From a bacterium (lineage in GTDB: Bacteria > Electryoneota > JAOADG01), in contig JAOADG010000008.1 in the NCBI GenBank assembly GCA_026417415.1, positions 248,001 through 312,000 of the forward strand: a DNA stretch of 64,000 bases, written 5' to 3'. The notes below the pieces were generated by a model that worked only from the letters and a program-made list of their open reading frames with translations, searched no databases and was not told where the DNA came from. This document shows positions 60,698 to 64,000 of this stretch, in pieces. The first letter of the stretch is position 1. Each line of letters begins with the position of its first letter. The position numbers were made by a program, and so were the translations under genes.

Positions 60698-61660
60698 TTA
60701 CTGATAGGAAAATTCATAAAGTGTAGTACCATCTGAAAAACCTAAATTGAGTCCATATTTCAAATGGATGGCACCAATCGTTTTTACAAATTGGTCAGGA
60801 AATTCTTTCAACAGTTCTGTCCACACCGTAAAGGCAGCTGCTTCACCTAACGTTTTACCGGATTGTGCAGGGACTTCTGGGTCAACTCGCGTGCGACTAA
60901 TTAAAATGTATTTTCCATCCTTCGTTCTTTCTGGAGATAGATAGAACGAATGTAAAGGCAATTGATAATGGGAAACAATGGTATTGGATTGATTTACAAG
61001 TCGAACGAGTTCTACGTTTTTCCGATAAAACAGATGGGATACGGCTAAAAGCAATATACTGTACACCAAAAAACTGGATAAGATAAACAATTGATATTTT
61101 CTAAGTTGAAATTGAAAAAAAATCGGGACCTGATTTTCATTTTTTACAAGTGACTTTTTTTCAATGGTGTTGGATTGTACCAACAGATCAGCAAAAGATT
61201 GTTGTGGAGTACGAAACAGGATAAACAGAGGAGAAAGGAATCCAAACAAAAGAAACAAAGTCATACTGATTAGAGTGAATGCAAATTGCAAGTTCGGAAA
61301 AAACATTGAAAGAACGTTTTTGGATTCGAATACAACTAAAGCAATTGCGAACGGTAGTCCACGGATAAATGAATCCAATATGGACAAATAATCTCCATTG
61401 CTTTTCACTACCACCAATCGGAATAAGCGTTTTCCTACACTTTGTCCTTTACCGATTCGGCTATGTAGAATTCCTTCATAAAACCATACAATAAGGAATC
61501 CAAGAATTAATCCCCAGTCACCGAGTGCTGACAAAGGAGAAAAAGAAATCAGTAGTGCGCCCACAATTGCAAGGATAACAATATCTACAACTCTTGCACC
61601 GATTCGACGGAGAAAGAAATTAAAATGCTCTTTATTGAGCCAAGTTGGATAATACTTCAC
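60698..61660 (-). CDS. RDD-family membrane protein
   Basis: 320 residues. The first ~160 residues form an RDD domain: [20 protein letters not shown] near the start and [16 protein letters not shown] near 75, with four hydrophobic helices. Another helix (~190-212) anchors a soluble C-terminal part of ~105 residues that I do not recognise. RDD proteins are poorly characterised; some are Na+/H+ antiporters. It overlaps the YbjQ-like gene by 4 bases. Confidence 0.8.
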   Translation of the reverse strand: MKYYPTWLNKEHFNFFLRRIGARVVDIVILAIVGALLISFSPLSALGDWGLILGFLIVWFYEGILHSRIGKGQSVGKRLFRLVVVKSNGDYLSILDSFIRGLPFAIALVVFESKNVLSMFFPNLQFAFTLISMTLFLLFGFLSPLFILFRTPQQSFADLLVQSNTIEKKSLVKNENQVPIFFQFQLRKYQLFILSSFLVYSILLLAVSHLFYRKNVELVRLVNQSNTIVSHYQLPLHSFYLSPERTKDGKYILISRTRVDPEVPAQSGKTLGEAAAFTVWTELLKEFPDQFVKTIGAIHLKYGLNLGFSDGTTLYEFSYQ

Positions 61661-61983
61661 TGGAGTAGCTTTACAGCGGTTCCTGATGCTGAAACCATTA
61701 ACATACCATCTCGTATTACTTCATAATCTAAGTCAACACCGATTACGGCATTCGCACCTTTTTCACGTGCACGACTCACCATTTCGGAAATTGCAATATC
61801 TCGCGCTTGTTGAAGTTTTTGTTCGTATGCTCCGCTACGACCACCTACAATATCTGTGATGGAAGCAAACAAATCCCGAACAATGTTTGCACCTAATATG
61901 GCTTCACCTGTGACGATTCCTAAGTACTCTGATATTGTTTTACCTTCAATGGTGTTTGTAGTTGTGATAATAAAGTTGTACAT
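61657..61983 (-). CDS. YbjQ/UPF0145 family protein
   Basis: 108 residues with the whole family pattern: [26 protein letters not shown] at the start, [11 protein letters not shown] in the middle and [14 protein letters not shown] near residue 80. The family is widespread and its function is not established; it forms oligomeric rings in known structures. It is coupled to the RDD gene by ATGA. Confidence 0.9.
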   Translation of the reverse strand: MYNFIITTTNTIEGKTISEYLGIVTGEAILGANIVRDLFASITDIVGGRSGAYEQKLQQARDIAISEMVSRAREKGANAVIGVDLDYEVIRDGMLMVSASGTAVKLLQ

Positions 61984-62001
61984 AAATCTCCTTTCAAGTT
62001 T

Positions 62002-63381
62002 TTAAGAAATAAACCTACCTATTCTATGAAATAAATCATCGCAATAACTTTCTGCCAAATCTTTCGTTGTCGCTTCTGCAAAAACCCGTATTATAGGTTC
62101 AGTATTGCTTCCACGAATTTGGACCCAACCATGTTCGCGAAACTGTTTTAATCCATCCAATCTATCCCATAGTTCATAAGGTCTTTCATTTGCGAATGCT
62201 TCTAAAAATTGATGAATGCCGCCGTATTTTTCCAAAATATTTGAATCCAAATGAATGGAGCGTTTTATCAGTTCATATCTTGGGATTTCTTTTAGGATTT
62301 GGCTCAGAGGACCTCGTTGAGCAATCGCGGATAAAATAAGTGCTATTCCAACCAAACTATCTCTACCCGGATGGCAAGATGGAACCATTACACCACCATT
62401 GCCTTCACCACCACATACAGCATTCACTTCAAGCATTTTTTCTGCTACATTTGCTTCACCCACTTTTGTGCGGTATACCGGTACTTGGTAACGTTTCGCA
62501 ATCTCTTCCACTGCCATTGTAGTGGAGATATTCACCACCACAGGTCCTTTCATAACTCGTAAAACCTGATCAATAGCTATAACCAAGGTAGTTTCTTCAC
62601 CTAAAGGTGTACCGTCAGACCCTACAATAGCAAGCCGATCACCATCCGGATCAAAAGCAAAACCGATGTCTGAATGTGAACGAATTACCTCTTCGCCTAA
62701 GGCAATGAGTACATCTGGTGTAGGTTCTAATTTTCGTTGAAAGTTTCCGTCAGCATCCATCCCTAAAGAATTATCACTCATTTGAACATTCAGTTTTTCT
62801 AATAGACGTGGAATGCATTTACCTGCAACGCCATTTCCACCATCGCAGGAAACTTTCAATCTAGCATGACGAATAGCATCTACATCAACCCCCGGGGTTT
62901 TTAGCACACGTTCAATATGGGCATCAACTATATCAAGCGGTGATGGTATTGTAGTTCCCAATTGACGCCATTCAGAATAATGAAAGGTACGATTGGAAAC
63001 GATTTGGTGTAGCATACGTCCTTCGCTCTCTAAAAGAAATCTTCCATCTTTGCGGAAAAATTTTAAGGCGTTCCATTCGGCTGGGTTATGTGATGCTGTG
63101 ATGGCAATACCACCATCCGCATGCAGTTCCTCAATTCCAATAGCAATCGTTGGAGTAGCAGCAATACCTAAATCGTAAACTTGACAACCGCAAGATTCCA
63201 AAGTACCGAACACCACTTTTCTGATTGCTTCTCTTGTAGGACGGGGATCACCACCTACAACCACTTTTGCGCCTTTTGGAAGCTGAGATGCAAAAGCACT
63301 GACCCAATGAACAATCACTTCAGGAGTTAGGTCAATTCCCACAATACCGCGAACACCAGACACGGATACCATTAACGGCAT
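62002..63381 (-). CDS. Phosphohexomutase (phosphoglucosamine mutase-like)
   Basis: 459 residues of the alpha-D-phosphohexomutase family. The phospho-serine loop is ITASHNPAEWN near residue 97, the metal loop DPDGDRLAIV near 243, the sugar loop GGEGNGGVM near 325 and the phosphate-binding loop RGSNTEPIIRV near 425. It starts VSGVRGIVGIDLTPE, closer to GlmM than to PgcA. The probable role is GlcN-6-P to GlcN-1-P for cell-wall precursors; a phosphomannomutase or phosphoglucomutase role cannot be excluded. Confidence 0.9.
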   Translation of the reverse strand: MPLMVSVSGVRGIVGIDLTPEVIVHWVSAFASQLPKGAKVVVGGDPRPTREAIRKVVFGTLESCGCQVYDLGIAATPTIAIGIEELHADGGIAITASHNPAEWNALKFFRKDGRFLLESEGRMLHQIVSNRTFHYSEWRQLGTTIPSPLDIVDAHIERVLKTPGVDVDAIRHARLKVSCDGGNGVAGKCIPRLLEKLNVQMSDNSLGMDADGNFQRKLEPTPDVLIALGEEVIRSHSDIGFAFDPDGDRLAIVGSDGTPLGEETTLVIAIDQVLRVMKGPVVVNISTTMAVEEIAKRYQVPVYRTKVGEANVAEKMLEVNAVCGGEGNGGVMVPSCHPGRDSLVGIALILSAIAQRGPLSQILKEIPRYELIKRSIHLDSNILEKYGGIHQFLEAFANERPYELWDRLDGLKQFREHGWVQIRGSNTEPIIRVFAEATTKDLAESYCDDLFHRIGRFIS

Positions 63382-63442
63382 AAATACTCTCCAAAGGAAT
63401 TAAAAAAATAAAGAGATTGATAATCTCTGACAAGATAACAGT

Positions 63443-64000
63443 TTATTGCCTTTTTCTAAAAAAGTTTGAGCGTATATCTATGAATAGTCCATAAAGTAGT
63501 AGAATAAGCAAAAATGCACCAAAAAAATGATGGAGGTAAGAATATTCGTCTGCGGATGATGTGTAGGTAGGTAAAGAGATTTCAAACCGATGAAAAAATA
63601 CATCTACCAATAATCCAAATAGTAGAGAAACAAACATGATAGATAAAACTTGAATTAGCATGCCTTTAGTCCCTAAAATGGATTTGAGTGCAGCAATATT
63701 TACGATATTGGTAGCAGGTCCTACAAGAAGAAACAGTAAAACTGCGCCGGGCGAAATCCCGGAAACTAATAAGGATGCTGCAAGAGGAGTACTGGACGTG
63801 GAACAAACATAAAGTGGAACTCCTATAGTTAAAGCAAATAGATATTGAAAGAATTGACTGGTAACATTTTGTAAAGAGGAAGGTGGAAAATAATAGGAAA
63901 TTAGTGCTGCAATGATCATTCCAGGGATTAAATATCGCGAAAGATCAACAGGTAGTGTATGAAAAGCATAACGAAATCCTGATTTCCAATCTCTTTTTTT
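63443..64000 (-). CDS. DUF318 (YraQ/ArsP-like) permease, 5' end outside window
   Basis: The frame stays open to the last base, so the N-terminal part is missing and ~185 residues are seen. The family core GVPLYVCSTSSTPLAASLL, then SGISPGAVLLFLLVGPATN, is intact, with the Cys found in ArsP-type organoarsenical permeases. Several membrane helices follow. Substrate unknown. An internal ATG at 63919 is not the true start because homology-like sequence continues upstream of it. Confidence 0.85.
   Translation of the reverse strand, partial: KKRDWKSGFRYAFHTLPVDLSRYLIPGMIIAALISYYFPPSSLQNVTSQFFQYLFALTIGVPLYVCSTSSTPLAASLLVSGISPGAVLLFLLVGPATNIVNIAALKSILGTKGMLIQVLSIMFVSLLFGLLVDVFFHRFEISLPTYTSSADEYSYLHHFFGAFLLILLLYGLFIDIRSNFFRKRQ

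Noticed and set aside
1-64000. tRNA genes, rRNA, CRISPR arrays, insertion sequences or prophage
   Set aside because: No cloverleaf with T-loop signature, repeat-spacer array, transposase or phage gene was recognised on reading the window; short RNA genes could still have been missed.

Overview
The window is AT-rich bacterial chromosome, densely packed with genes and showing no mobile element, CRISPR array, rRNA or tRNA that I can support. The organism is probably a Gram-negative member of the FCB superphylum (Bacteroidota/Ignavibacteriota/Kapabacteria/Calditrichota-like). The evidence is a giant C25 (gingipain-type) protease ending in a type IX secretion sorting tail (53117-58360), a TolC/RND efflux operon, outer-membrane style secreted proteins and a secretin. 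An Nrf nitrite reductase, a CcoS assembly protein and a bacillithiol deacetylase suggest flexible respiration and a low-molecular-weight thiol. RF2 is present with an SPF motif and a programmed frameshift at UGA, so UGA is a normal stop here. The exact lineage is inference.

Layout. 1-4.7 kb: SpoIID C-terminus, prfB, alr, then on the minus strand hpt, a diguanylate cyclase and a single-domain response regulator. 5-10.8 kb: marR-tolC-adaptor-RND efflux operon. 11-17.5 kb: UPF0316 protein, bshB1, nrfHA behind a near-ideal FNR-type box, ccoS, a PAS histidine kinase and a cobalamin adenosyltransferase. 17.5-24.5 kb: a stand-alone NtrC-like activator, a heterodimeric ABC exporter, rsmE, and a secreted protein coupled to a cupin. 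24.5-32 kb: the fatty acid operon rpmF-plsX-fabH-fabD-fabG-acpP-fabF-rnc, closed by an acyl-CoA dehydrogenase. 32.3-47.1 kb: the most unusual region, a 12-gene leftward cluster encoding a type IV pilus/type II secretion-like machine. 47.3-58.4 kb, plus strand: MgtC-like and EamA transporters, a beta-propeller lipoprotein, a DUF2231 protein, an RNA uracil methyltransferase, an orphan pstB and the C25 protease. 58.4-64 kb, minus strand: ftsX, a degenerate ftsE, deoC, an RDD protein, a YbjQ protein, a phosphohexomutase and a partial YraQ/ArsP-type permease.

The pilus-like locus is the best candidate for a poorly described system. In transcription order it encodes assembly ATPase 2, a receiver plus cyclic-nucleotide-domain protein, a short secretin, a pilin-like protein without a canonical prepilin signature, a GspF platform protein with an extra N-terminal domain, assembly ATPase 1, a cyclic-nucleotide-domain protein, an Ig-like lipoprotein, a PilT-like ATPase with an altered Asp box, a PilM-PilN fusion, a PilO-PilP fusion and an FAD oxidoreductase. 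Each large ATPase is followed directly by a protein with a cyclic-nucleotide-like domain, and both ATPases carry MshEN-like N-termini. The machine therefore looks wired to phosphorylation, cyclic nucleotide and possibly c-di-GMP signals. No prepilin peptidase lies in the window.

Several families occur in mechanistically unusual forms: an ABC exporter pair with one degenerate ATP site, an FtsE without a canonical signature or switch histidine, an RND adaptor without its coiled-coil hairpin, NrfA with CxxCH at the catalytic heme, and an NtrC-like protein with GAYTSA in place of GAFTGA. All family calls come from reading motifs by eye. No searches were run.
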